A stretch of 64,000 nt of DNA from CAYNHZ01 sp964397445 (GCA_964397445.1 CAYNHZ010000004.1:62001-126000); one strand, 5' to 3'. Positions 45,519 through 53,473 are shown, numbered from the stretch's first letter. Numbers and translations are program-made. The notes: generated from the sequence alone by a model not told the origin.

Positions 45519-46374
45519 GATTGATAAAAATTCCGGCTGCTGCTATGGAGTACTCCAAGCTATAGAGGGGGCAGAAAGACATCTTTCACAACACAATACA
45601 CTCTTCTCTTTAGGAGCAATAGTTCACAACAATACTGAAATTAAAAGATTGTGTGACAAAGGGTTGGAAATAATAGATTACTCGAAACTAAAGACTCTTC
45701 AAAATGAAACAGTCCTAATAAGAGCACACGGAGAGCCACCCTCCACATACAAAACCGCAGAAGAAAATCAAATAACAATTATAGATTGCACATGTCCTGT
45801 TGTCTTAAAGCTGCAAAAAAAGATAGCAACCACATATCAAACCATTAAAAAAGATGGAGGAGCAATAATTATATTTGGAAAAGCCGGACACGCAGAGGTT
45901 AACGGACTTATAGGTCAAGTAAATGGAGACGCTCACGTAGTAGAAAATCTTCAAAGCATCAAAGAACTCATCACTTCAGGCAAAATATCACTCGCAAAAC
46001 CAATAGCCCTATTTTCACAAACGACACAGGGGATCGACGAATACCGGCAAATTTGCAAACATCTACAGTCAGTATGTCCCAATGTGCAAATTTTCAACAC
46101 TATATGCGGACAGGTATCTTCAAGACACCCTCATCTTGCAGAGTTTGCAAACCAACACACAGTCATCTTATTTGTGAGCGGAAAAGAGAGCTCAAACGGC
46201 AAGATTCTATTTGAACAGTGCAAAAATCACAATCCCAAAAGTTATATGATCGAAAATAAATCAGAGATAGATCTATCCCTCATATCAGACGATGATTGCG
46301 TCGGTATTTGCGGTGCTACATCAACTCCGAAATGGCAATTGGAAGAGATCGCCGCATATATACATTCTAATTAA
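45508..46374 (+). CDS. ispH: 4-hydroxy-3-methylbut-2-enyl diphosphate reductase
   Basis: This 288-residue enzyme has the three iron-sulfur cysteines at C12 (SGCCYGV), C96 (DCTCPVV) and C200 (FNTICGQ), with IRAHGEPP and IVDCTCP-type blocks. It performs the last step of the non-mevalonate isoprenoid pathway. Its stop (46372-46374) overlaps the stop of a truncated outer-membrane gene on the other strand, marking the left edge of the accessory island. Confidence 0.95.
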   Translation: MKIEIDKNSGCCYGVLQAIEGAERHLSQHNTLFSLGAIVHNNTEIKRLCDKGLEIIDYSKLKTLQNETVLIRAHGEPPSTYKTAEENQITIIDCTCPVVLKLQKKIATTYQTIKKDGGAIIIFGKAGHAEVNGLIGQVNGDAHVVENLQSIKELITSGKISLAKPIALFSQTTQGIDEYRQICKHLQSVCPNVQIFNTICGQVSSRHPHLAEFANQHTVILFVSGKESSNGKILFEQCKNHNPKSYMIENKSEIDLSLISDDDCVGICGATSTPKWQLEEIAAYIHSN

Positions 46375-46520
46375 AATTTAATTCCGAAATTTACCCCGAT
46401 AGTGGGATAATTAGAAGTCGCAAAAAGCGAACAGCTCACATTATATGTTTGGGATAACAGTAATTCTGATAAAAGTTCTACTAAACTATCAAGATACTTT
46501 ATTGTACTGCGACCCAAATA
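46371..46520 (-). pseudogene. 3' remnant of an outer-membrane protein gene
   Basis: On the minus strand the last 49 codons of a gene remain in frame. They end YPTIGVNFGIKF followed by TAA, the typical closing beta-strand with terminal Phe of Bacteroidetes outer-membrane proteins. An in-frame stop at 46521-46523 and an unrelated repeat from 46531 cut it off upstream. There is no start codon or signal peptide. It looks like a convergent gene downstream of ispH that was truncated when the adjacent island was formed. The family cannot be named from this fragment. Confidence 0.55.
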
Positions 46521-46530
46521 TTAGACACAA

Positions 46531-46572
46531 AAAAATAAAGATTTTAGGAAACGACTTTATCGAAATAGAGTA
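46531..46572 (+). repeat. partial copy of the 3' end of the GLPGLI gene
   Basis: These 42 nt match 47749-47790, the last 13-14 codons of the GLPGLI gene, with one mismatch (frame ILGNDFIEIE then stop). It is the tail of a lost second copy, lying upstream of the peptide gene. The whole gap 46375-46671 holds the OM remnant, this tail and a promoter, and no intact gene. Confidence 0.85.
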
Positions 46573-46580
46573 GCCAAACT

Positions 46581-46612
46581 TTTGTATTAGCAATAAATAA
46601 ATATTATCTTTG
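46581..46612 (+). promoter_or_regulatory. Bacteroidetes-type promoter of the peptide/GLPGLI locus
   Basis: TTTG (46581-46584) and TATCTTTG (46605-46612) are spaced by 20 nt, a near-ideal match to TTTG-N19-TAnnTTTG. The -7 octamer is half of a perfect inverted repeat with CAAAGATA at 46614-46621. A 59-nt leader precedes the ATG at 46672. Confidence 0.7.
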
Positions 46613-46671
46613 CCAAAGATAGCGATTCACATCACAACTATTTTTAATATTAACTTTTAAAAAACATTATT

Positions 46672-46911
46672 ATGAAAAGAAAAATTATTTTTTCAACAGT
46701 AGTCTTTGTGTTAACGGTTATGACATCATTCGCTTTTCTAAGCATTAAAACCTCAGATGCTAAAGTTGCTAAAGCGGGTATCTGCGACTACATTGCGGGT
46801 GGAAAAGTATACACCTGTTCTGGAAAATTCGGCACTTGCCATAGGGGCACTGATGAAAGATGGACTACCTACAGAATAAATTGCTATGAGAGCGCTTATA
46901 CAAGTTATTAA
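46672..46911 (+). CDS. small secreted four-cysteine peptide, NVEALA-like (79 aa)
   Basis: The precursor has an N-terminal signal sequence (about 4-24) and a short linker (KTSDAKVAKAG), followed by a small domain with four cysteines (C38, C49, C56, C71), enough for two disulfides. The layout resembles Bacteroidetes NVEALA-type peptides, which commonly lie near BF3164-like lipoproteins, as here. The NVEALA motif itself is not clearly present, so this is a resemblance only. It is the first gene of the locus after a strong promoter. Its stop codon lies at the left foot of the 56-bp palindrome. Confidence 0.7.
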   Translation: MKRKIIFSTVVFVLTVMTSFAFLSIKTSDAKVAKAGICDYIAGGKVYTCSGKFGTCHRGTDERWTTYRINCYESAYTSY

Positions 46912-46962
46912 TATAGATACAAGTATGAAAAAGATCTTTTTCATACTTGTATCTATATTAAT
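46907..46962. repeat. perfect 56-bp palindrome over the GLPGLI start codon
   Basis: The left half (46907-46934) is exactly complementary to the right half (46935-46962), with no spacer (centre AAAAGA/TCTTTT). It starts beside the stop of the peptide gene and covers the 13-nt gap, the ATG at 46925 and the first ~12 codons of the GLPGLI gene. In RNA it would form a 28-bp hairpin that hides the start codon. Confidence 0.97.
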
Positions 46963-47791
46963 TTCCATCCAATCTTTTGCCCAAAGTTCAATAATTTTTT
47001 ACAAAAATGGCGAGGCTTTAGTTTGCGACAGCCAATATTATGAGGCAGACTCATTGGATGCTTCGCAAATGAGGGTGGTTTATAGATATTTCTTCACTAC
47101 AGATACACTCACAAATACAATCGAGAAAGATAGCACAATCCTCGATATCGGAAGACGCCTATCAAAATATTGTCATTATCTATATTTTCAAACAGACTCT
47201 CTTCTAAAGTGCGGAGCAATAAAGAATTTTATATCTAATAAAAGCTTGCCGAAATGTGAACCATTTCAATTATCACTTTATGAGATGTTTTTTCAAGACA
47301 GAGAAAAGAAAATAATTACCTGCACGGGGAGAGTCTCCACACAGAATTTCAAATTTGTCGAAGAGATGCCAGTATTTAATTGGGAGATAAAAGATAGCAC
47401 CTCTATAATATTGGGATACAACTCTGTAATGGCTACTTGTTCATTTAAGGGAAGGGACTATGTGGCTTGGTTCACACCACAAATACCTGTATCAAGCGGA
47501 CCTTGGAAATTCTCAGGATTGCCAGGACTGATTCTTAAAGTTGAAGATACAAGAGGGTTTTATCGTTTTGAAATTGCAAAAGTATATCCGTCATACGGTA
47601 GCATAGATATGCAGAAATATTTGTATATCAATTCCAAAAACAACAAAGAGTATATGAAAGCTAAAAAGTTATTTTTTACAGATCAAGCATTAGCTGAATA
47701 CACATATTTGGTCAATTCCGATTGGTTCATTACACTAAGTAAAAAAAGAAAAATAAAGGTTTTAGGAAACGACTTTATCGAAATAGAGTAA
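46925..47791 (+). CDS. GLPGLI-family exported protein
   Basis: The protein is 288 residues from the ATG at 46925, which opens a signal peptide (MKKIFFILVSILISIQSFAQ). An upstream in-frame ATG at 46886 would overlap the peptide gene and precede the signal. The family motif GLPGLI is at about 198-203 (FSGLPGLILKVED), following KGRDYVAWFTPQIPVSSGPWKF. GLPGLI proteins are exported Bacteroidetes proteins that often pair with TonB-linked outer-membrane proteins. Their function is not established. The start region lies inside a perfect palindrome, and its 3' end has a partial copy at 46531-46572. Confidence 0.9.
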   Translation: MKKIFFILVSILISIQSFAQSSIIFYKNGEALVCDSQYYEADSLDASQMRVVYRYFFTTDTLTNTIEKDSTILDIGRRLSKYCHYLYFQTDSLLKCGAIKNFISNKSLPKCEPFQLSLYEMFFQDREKKIITCTGRVSTQNFKFVEEMPVFNWEIKDSTSIILGYNSVMATCSFKGRDYVAWFTPQIPVSSGPWKFSGLPGLILKVEDTRGFYRFEIAKVYPSYGSIDMQKYLYINSKNNKEYMKAKKLFFTDQALAEYTYLVNSDWFITLSKKRKIKVLGNDFIEIE

Positions 47792-47796
47792 GGAGG
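47791..47796 (+). promoter_or_regulatory. unusually strong ribosome-binding site AGGAGG
   Basis: AGGAGG ends 7 nt before the ATG at 47804. Most genes in this window lack such a site. It fixes the start of the BF3164-like gene at 47804 rather than at the ATG at 47831. Confidence 0.6.
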
Positions 47797-47803
47797 AATT
47801 GGG

Positions 47804-48880
47804 ATGAAAAAGACAATAAAAACAAATAATATGCGAACAATTATAATTATTTCACTTTGTGCTATCCTCTATTCTTGCGGTAGCACAAAAAATACTACGA
47901 TTACTATTCAAGAGAGTGCAAAAGAGAACGCAATTTGCTTGGATAATCACCAAACATTGATTGGCAAATACAATGAAGAATGTGCAGTTTATGTCTATAA
48001 AGACAGTACCATTATACAAATATCTATTTCCGAACCAGAAAATGGAAAAAAACATTTGAATATATATAAAATTGGGAACAGCGAACCTATACGTTCACTA
48101 TTTACTCATGGTCGTTTCGATTCAGACTTTCTCACTTCAATGCCATTCATATATTCTGATACTCTTGTTATTCAAGATATAATAAGAGAACAAATAGCTG
48201 TGCTCTCAATACCTGAATTAATTTCGTCTCCTGAATATACTCCAACAATAGTAGAATCAAATATTTGCACCAATAGCATCTTACCATATAGAGGTAAATT
48301 TTTATACTTAAGCCCATATTGGATGAACAATCCACCTGATAAATACAAAAACGAAATAGGCGACAAATTTCTACTTACAGATGACGAATTCAATGAAATA
48401 GGAGAAATAAAGAGATTGGAAACATTAAGTGTGACTCGCGGCATGTTTGCAGTAAATCACAAAAAAGATAGAATATTATTCTTTGATAATTATATGGATA
48501 TTATTGAGATTTACGATTACAATTTGCATCTTATCAAAAAAGTTGTTGGACCAGACAACATTCAACCTGAATACGAAATAGGTGACTGTAATAATTCCCT
48601 TGTTGCAAACATAATAAAAAATGGTTACGACACATATTTGATGGGTACTATCTCTTCAAATAAAGATTATGTGTTTGCCACATACAAAGGTAAAAGTGAA
48701 GATAGGATATATATTTTCAAATTTGACTGGAACGGTAATTTTATAAAAAGCTACTTTACACAATTGGGCAAAGAGGTAATATCAGCTTCAGTTTCCGACA
48801 ATTGCAAATATCTATATTTATCAATAATCAATCAAGATAGGAGCATTTCATTAATCAAATATGACATTCAAAATCCATAA
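47804..48880 (+). CDS. BF3164-like lipoprotein, beta-propeller type
   Basis: This 358-residue lipoprotein has its signal at about 10-25 with lipid Cys C25 (LCAILYSCGS). The rest shows repeated beta-strand blocks (for example TPTIVESNICTNSILPYRGKFLYLSP, and YKGKSEDRIYIFKFDWNGNFIKSY) like the TolB-like/BF3164 six-bladed propeller lipoproteins of Bacteroides. These often accompany NVEALA-type small peptides, which fits the small peptide two genes upstream. Likely location is the outer membrane. It lies 12 nt after the GLPGLI gene with a strong ribosome-binding site. Confidence 0.8.
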   Translation: MKKTIKTNNMRTIIIISLCAILYSCGSTKNTTITIQESAKENAICLDNHQTLIGKYNEECAVYVYKDSTIIQISISEPENGKKHLNIYKIGNSEPIRSLFTHGRFDSDFLTSMPFIYSDTLVIQDIIREQIAVLSIPELISSPEYTPTIVESNICTNSILPYRGKFLYLSPYWMNNPPDKYKNEIGDKFLLTDDEFNEIGEIKRLETLSVTRGMFAVNHKKDRILFFDNYMDIIEIYDYNLHLIKKVVGPDNIQPEYEIGDCNNSLVANIIKNGYDTYLMGTISSNKDYVFATYKGKSEDRIYIFKFDWNGNFIKSYFTQLGKEVISASVSDNCKYLYLSIINQDRSISLIKYDIQNP

Positions 48881-48905
48881 TATAAATTCATAATGATTTA
48901 CAACT

Positions 48906-51509
48906 ATGGTATTTAAGAGGTTTATCACAATATTATCAATGTTCTTCATTTGCAATGTATCAATAGTATTTGCTGATGAGATAAAGGGGGTAATTATTGA
49001 TAAAGAGAACCAAAAAGGTATTATGGGTGCTATCGTTTATATTAAAAATGCAAAGAATATTCCTATTCAATACTGCTCTACCGACAAAAACGGCAACTTC
49101 ACTATCAATTATGATAGCAGTAAAGCAGGATTGACATTGGAAGCAAATTTATTGGGATACAAACCTGTCACTTTTACTCCACCATTTCCAACGAATATCA
49201 GAATCGAATTGGAAATAAGTCCACAACAAATTCAAGAAGTTGTTGTAAAGGCATCTAAGGTAAAGCAGTCTGGCGACACGATTAAATATACTGTTCCTGC
49301 ACTACTCTCTCAAAATGACCGCACCTTGGGCGATGTTCTAAAAAAGCTTCCGGGGATATCTGTTACAAAAGATGGATTTATAAGATACCAAGGTAGATCA
49401 ATAAATAAATTATATATCGATGGTCACGACATTTTGGAGGATAAATATAATTTAGCTACAAAGAATATTGACCCCAAAATGTTAAAAGAGATAGATATTT
49501 ACGAAGACCACCAACCGATTAGGGCATTAGAGGGCGTGATTGAATCCAATACAGCCGCTCTTAATATTGTCTTAAAAGAGGGAGCAAAATCTAAATGGTT
49601 AGGAAATGCTCAAGGTTCAGTAGGTGGAAGTACCAAAAAACCATATGTTCCATACTCTGCAAGTGTTTGGATAATGAATATCGGAAAGAAGTATCAAACA
49701 ATAAATTCGCTTCAAACAGATGCAGCCGGAAATGATATATCAGGCCCTATTAATACTGGTGGAATTGTTCACAATTTATATGATTATTATTACACTCCAA
49801 AGACATACACACGTATAAGTCACGTTAGTGCACCATTAGAAGAAAAAAGGACCAAATTTAACACCTCATACGCAGCATCAACCAATCATAAATTTACCGT
49901 TTACAAAAATCTAAAAATGGGTGTTTCCGGAAATTACTACAACGAAGCGCTCAAATCTGAAAGTTCCACCACTGAGATTTACGATATGCAAAACGGTACT
50001 ACAAATACATTTACAGAGTTAAATAAAGTAAATACTAACACCCACCACGGATCCGCAGAAATTTCTGCTGAGTTAAACACATCTAAGGTCTATTTCAAAG
50101 ATAATTTAAAATTTAATATATCGAGAGACAGATCATCCAACAATCTTGGTGGCACCACACAGGTAGATGAACAAAATCAAACCGGAAAAGTTAATATCAA
50201 AAATGATATTTCTTTTATAAGTACAGGGAAAAAGAGAAAAAGATCATTCTCTTTCACTATGATTACACACTATGTTGACAATTTTGAGAAGATGGGAATA
50301 ACATCATCAGAAGGTGATACAGCAAACCAAACAATAAATGGAAAACATTTCTATAACGATTTCCAGTTTAATTATTCTAAAAAATTTGCCAAACATTTTA
50401 CATTTAGTTCTTATACAAATCTCCAATTTCTCAATCGCAAATTTAAGACCTCTCTGATAGGCAATACTTTTGAAAATGATGATATTAGATTGGTCAATGA
50501 CATCCACTTGTGGTATTTAAAAGGGGTAGAAGCTTTAGACTTGGAATATAAGAGAAACCGTTTTAAAGCCAATCTCAATGTCGATCTCTGGTATCAATAC
50601 ATTAATACAATTCAAAAACACGCATTTGCTGCAAATCCCAATCTAACTATTAAATATGACTTTTCTGCCAGACTATCTGGGGAATTAGGGGGATCTTTTT
50701 CAAGGTCATCACTTAATGAGCAGCAACTTTTCTCAGGGCTTATAATGAACAGTTATAAATATTTGGTTCAGGGTAAGAACGACTTAGTTCAAAATCCCAA
50801 TTATAGCCTATTTCTCAATTTGGACTTCAGATATCCCACTTCTGGTTGGTATTTCAAACTGAATACACAATGGCAAGCAAGTAAATCATTTATTAGCACC
50901 AGGTACTTCATTGACAACTACATTGTTAATAAATATACCAATAATTTTACCGACTATTCCAACTTAGACCTCAACTTTGAACTCTCAAAAGCCCTTTTTG
51001 GCATTAACGGAAAAGCCACTGTAATAATAGGTGGAAGTAGAGTTGAGACAGATATTAACCAAAATGAGATAAAAACAAATTATATCGGATATACAGGTAC
51101 TACAAACCTTTCATTGATTATGACTCCTGCTAGTTGGATCGGGTTAGAGTATTCTGGTGAGTACTTATACACAAAATACAAAACAGCAGGCGTATGGGAT
51201 CCCAACGACAATCACTCCCTTTTCGAAACGCTCTCTATCAACTTTTTTATCACTCCTCAAATTGAATTAATGGTTGGAGCCGAGCACTATTTTAGCAAAT
51301 ATTCTGGAGAAAAAGCACAACAAACTATCTTTCTCGACGCATCCGCCTGGTATTTCATCACAAAGAAGTTTCAAATATATCTTCGTGCAAAAAACCTACT
51401 GAATCAACACTCATACTCATTCACCTATCTAAATCCTCTCCAAACAACCCATAGCTCACACACAATCAGACCGCTCAATGTTTTACTCGGATTTCAACTA
51501 AACTTTTAA
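48906..51509 (+). CDS. TonB-dependent-receptor-like outer-membrane protein
   Basis: This 867-residue protein has a signal peptide (about 1-23) and an N-terminal carboxypeptidase-regulatory-like domain (EIKGVIIDKENQKGIMGAIVYI near 24-110). A plug-like domain follows (IKYTVPALLSQNDRTLGDVLKKLPGISV, then LYIDGHDI). The long beta-barrel ends in FQLNF with C-terminal Phe. This type is frequently found with GLPGLI proteins. It may import, export or bind the partner peptide or protein. No SusD partner is present, so it is not a standard polysaccharide-utilisation pair. It closes the first unit of the island. Confidence 0.88.
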   Translation: MVFKRFITILSMFFICNVSIVFADEIKGVIIDKENQKGIMGAIVYIKNAKNIPIQYCSTDKNGNFTINYDSSKAGLTLEANLLGYKPVTFTPPFPTNIRIELEISPQQIQEVVVKASKVKQSGDTIKYTVPALLSQNDRTLGDVLKKLPGISVTKDGFIRYQGRSINKLYIDGHDILEDKYNLATKNIDPKMLKEIDIYEDHQPIRALEGVIESNTAALNIVLKEGAKSKWLGNAQGSVGGSTKKPYVPYSASVWIMNIGKKYQTINSLQTDAAGNDISGPINTGGIVHNLYDYYYTPKTYTRISHVSAPLEEKRTKFNTSYAASTNHKFTVYKNLKMGVSGNYYNEALKSESSTTEIYDMQNGTTNTFTELNKVNTNTHHGSAEISAELNTSKVYFKDNLKFNISRDRSSNNLGGTTQVDEQNQTGKVNIKNDISFISTGKKRKRSFSFTMITHYVDNFEKMGITSSEGDTANQTINGKHFYNDFQFNYSKKFAKHFTFSSYTNLQFLNRKFKTSLIGNTFENDDIRLVNDIHLWYLKGVEALDLEYKRNRFKANLNVDLWYQYINTIQKHAFAANPNLTIKYDFSARLSGELGGSFSRSSLNEQQLFSGLIMNSYKYLVQGKNDLVQNPNYSLFLNLDFRYPTSGWYFKLNTQWQASKSFISTRYFIDNYIVNKYTNNFTDYSNLDLNFELSKALFGINGKATVIIGGSRVETDINQNEIKTNYIGYTGTTNLSLIMTPASWIGLEYSGEYLYTKYKTAGVWDPNDNHSLFETLSINFFITPQIELMVGAEHYFSKYSGEKAQQTIFLDASAWYFITKKFQIYLRAKNLLNQHSYSFTYLNPLQTTHSSHTIRPLNVLLGFQLNF

Positions 51510-51556
51510 CACGACTTTTCGCCCCACTCCGACTTTTGCCTAAATTAGTGAATAGT

Positions 51557-51583
51557 AATACAATATTACAGTAATCCTTTATA
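51557..51583 (+). repeat. partial copy of the 3' region of the downstream lipoprotein gene
   Basis: These 27 nt are identical to 52661-52687, within the lipoprotein gene. In the matching frame they read YNITVILY and then reach a stop (TAA) one codon later. This is the tail of a lost copy, placed upstream of the gene pair, as with the GLPGLI tail at 46531. Confidence 0.85.
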
Positions 51584-51637
51584 AATAAACAATTATACAT
51601 ATATTCGCATAATTATTTAACTAATTTAAAACTATTA

Positions 51638-51994
51638 ATGAAACTAATTAACCAAAATAAAATATCAAATAAAGTCTCTATTGAAACTGCCTTGAACAAT
51701 TTATATTCCACGCTTGAATATATTGATGGAGGGACAAAAGGACTTTATTCTAATAAAGTAGTATCAAATATTTCTGTCGTTTCAAGCTGTGATATTTATA
51801 GTTTTGGAACAAAATCAAATGAGCACTCTGATACTAGTCAGTTGATGTATATAGAACCTGTAATTGCTATTGTTAACGAAGGTAGTTTATCTGCCGAACA
51901 AGTGTCTTTTCCTATTGAATACGATGAGAATGATACGCCTAGTTTTGGTAGGGACTATAAAGCGACTTGGTGTTTTAGAATCATAACCTATTAA
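51638..51994 (+). CDS. unknown 118-residue protein with a double-glycine-like leader
   Basis: I recognise no family. There is no hydrophobic signal peptide, but the N-terminal 32 residues end in LEYIDGG (G31-G32) with Ile at -4 and Leu at -7, the pattern of a C39-type leader. The remaining 86 residues are polar with two cysteines (SSCDIYS and TWCFRI). It is 11 nt upstream of a lipoprotein gene, so the two form a pair. A secreted effector with a lipoprotein partner is one reading. The leader resemblance could also be chance. Confidence 0.6.
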   Translation: MKLINQNKISNKVSIETALNNLYSTLEYIDGGTKGLYSNKVVSNISVVSSCDIYSFGTKSNEHSDTSQLMYIEPVIAIVNEGSLSAEQVSFPIEYDENDTPSFGRDYKATWCFRIITY

Positions 51995-52005
51995 AATCAA
52001 TCTTT

Positions 52006-52734
52006 ATGAAAGCAAAATTTTCCAAAATATTACTAATTTTATCGGTGTTTGTTACTATATACTCTTGTAACAAAATCTATAATATTCTTTCTATTGATCA
52101 ATATATTCTCTCATATTATCAATTTAATGATAATATGAGAATGAAAGCAAAGAATATATCAGATTCCGTATGCTTGAGTACACTTTACAGAATTACTGAA
52201 GAATTACCGTTCTGTTCTGCTCAATCGCTCAGGAAAGATGGTTATGGTTCTATGGTTGATGCATCACCGAAAAATTTTGAAGCTTATGACTCTCTTAGAA
52301 AGAAGTACAACGATTTAAGTTATCCTGCTAAGAGTAGAGTAAGTTCATATTCTATTACGACTGATCCAGGAGTTCTATATTGTGGCATCGAGAGAGTAGA
52401 AATTGTATGCGATGTTGATTGGGACCCTAACCACCCTAAAAATAGTTTATTAAATAATCTATTTGATATTCGTTTCTGTTCTCATTATCCATATATCAAA
52501 AGTGGCTATCAAGAGAATTTAAAAGTTTTAGATTTAAATAATGATTATCATCTAACTTATACAAAAAAACCACTCTCAGAATTAAGTAAAACCGACCTGC
52601 TGCTATTGGATCGCACCTCTGAAATCAATTTTTACGCAAAGAAACCTAAAAACGATGGAGAATACAATATTACAGTAATCCTTTATACTGATGATTTGAA
52701 AAAACATGAGTTTAAAATTAAGTATACTAAATAG
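52006..52734 (+). CDS. unknown lipoprotein (242 aa)
   Basis: This lipoprotein has a signal at about 6-21 (ILLILSVFVTIYSCNK, lipid Cys 21) and a mixed mature domain with no family I recognise. It includes an RVSSYSITTDPGVLYCGIERVEIVCDVDWDP block and a C-terminal NITVILYTDDLKKHEFKIKY strand pair, which suggests a beta-rich fold. It is paired with the 118-residue gene upstream (11-nt gap). A 27-nt piece of its 3' region is repeated at 51557-51583. A terminator follows. Confidence 0.7.
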   Translation: MKAKFSKILLILSVFVTIYSCNKIYNILSIDQYILSYYQFNDNMRMKAKNISDSVCLSTLYRITEELPFCSAQSLRKDGYGSMVDASPKNFEAYDSLRKKYNDLSYPAKSRVSSYSITTDPGVLYCGIERVEIVCDVDWDPNHPKNSLLNNLFDIRFCSHYPYIKSGYQENLKVLDLNNDYHLTYTKKPLSELSKTDLLLLDRTSEINFYAKKPKNDGEYNITVILYTDDLKKHEFKIKYTK

Positions 52735-52762
52735 TTTTATTTAATATACTTAATTTTTCTAA

Positions 52763-52796
52763 TAAAGCCGCTTTATCGATAATAAAAGCGGCTTTA
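52763..52796 (+). terminator. terminator at the right end of the island
   Basis: A perfect 12-bp stem (TAAAGCCGCTTT at 52763-52774 with AAAGCGGCTTTA at 52785-52796) has a 10-nt loop. The flanks are A/T-rich on both sides, so it may work in either direction. It separates the island from efp. Confidence 0.75.
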
Positions 52797-52820
52797 ATTA
52801 TAAATAAAAATATTTATATA

Positions 52821-52828
52821 TCTTTGCT
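52821..52828 (+). promoter_or_regulatory. -7 element TATCTTTG for efp
   Basis: The octamer matches TAnnTTTG, 31 nt before the efp ATG and just after the island terminator. Confidence 0.5.
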
Positions 52829-52859
52829 GCTCGAATTAAGACTAATAATATTATAGGTT

Positions 52860-53426
52860 ATGGCAACTACAGCAGATTTCAAAAACGGTTATTATTTTAA
52901 ATACAATGGCAAACCTTGTTCTATAATTTGGTTTCAGCACGTTAAGCCAGGTAAAGGTGGCGCATTCGTAAAGACAAAAATTCGTAATCTTGAGAATGGG
53001 AAAATTCTTGAAAACACATTTACCGCAGGTGAAAAAATAGAGCCGATAAATATTGAAAGAAGGCCCTATCAATATCTTTATAAAGACGATATGGGATTTA
53101 ATTTTATGCACGTTGAGACATTTGAACAAATCAGCTTACAGCCTGAGATGGTTGATAATGCTGACCTTATGAAAGAGGGACAGGTAGTGGAAATGATGTT
53201 TCTTGCAGACGAAGAGAGATGCCTTACCTGTGAACTTCCTACATATGTTGAGATGGAGATTACTTATACAGAACCTGCTGTAAAAGGGGATACCGCTTCT
53301 ACCAATGCATTGAAAGCGGCTACTATTGAAACAGGTGCGGAGATAATGGTTCCATTATTTATTAATCAAGGGGACAGAATCAAAGTAAACACAGAAGATC
53401 GTTCTTACGGAGAACGTGTAAAATAA
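52860..53426 (+). CDS. efp: translation elongation factor P
   Basis: This 188-residue protein has three beta-barrel domains: the KOW-like domain with HVKPGKGGAFVKTKIRNL (the Lys of PGKGG is at the modification position), LYKDDMGFNFMH, and the C-terminal block VPLFINQGDRIKVNTEDRSYGERV. EF-P relieves ribosome stalling at polyproline. It is a single-gene unit with its own promoter and terminator. Confidence 0.96.
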   Translation: MATTADFKNGYYFKYNGKPCSIIWFQHVKPGKGGAFVKTKIRNLENGKILENTFTAGEKIEPINIERRPYQYLYKDDMGFNFMHVETFEQISLQPEMVDNADLMKEGQVVEMMFLADEERCLTCELPTYVEMEITYTEPAVKGDTASTNALKAATIETGAEIMVPLFINQGDRIKVNTEDRSYGERVK

Positions 53427-53473
53427 ATAGTACTTACGATCTAACCATTGAAAAAACTAACTTAGATTTTTGC

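Noticed and set aside
46375..46671. Search for a tRNA, insertion sequence or phage remnant at the island edge
   Set aside because: I found no tRNA-like cloverleaf, transposase fragment, terminal inverted repeats or direct target duplication. Only the gene tails and promoter described are visible.
46753..46968. Minus-strand frame starting with the same signal peptide as the GLPGLI protein
   Set aside because: The shared start exists only because the palindrome is symmetrical. The rest is antisense to the peptide gene, has no typical exported-protein character, and lacks a promoter.
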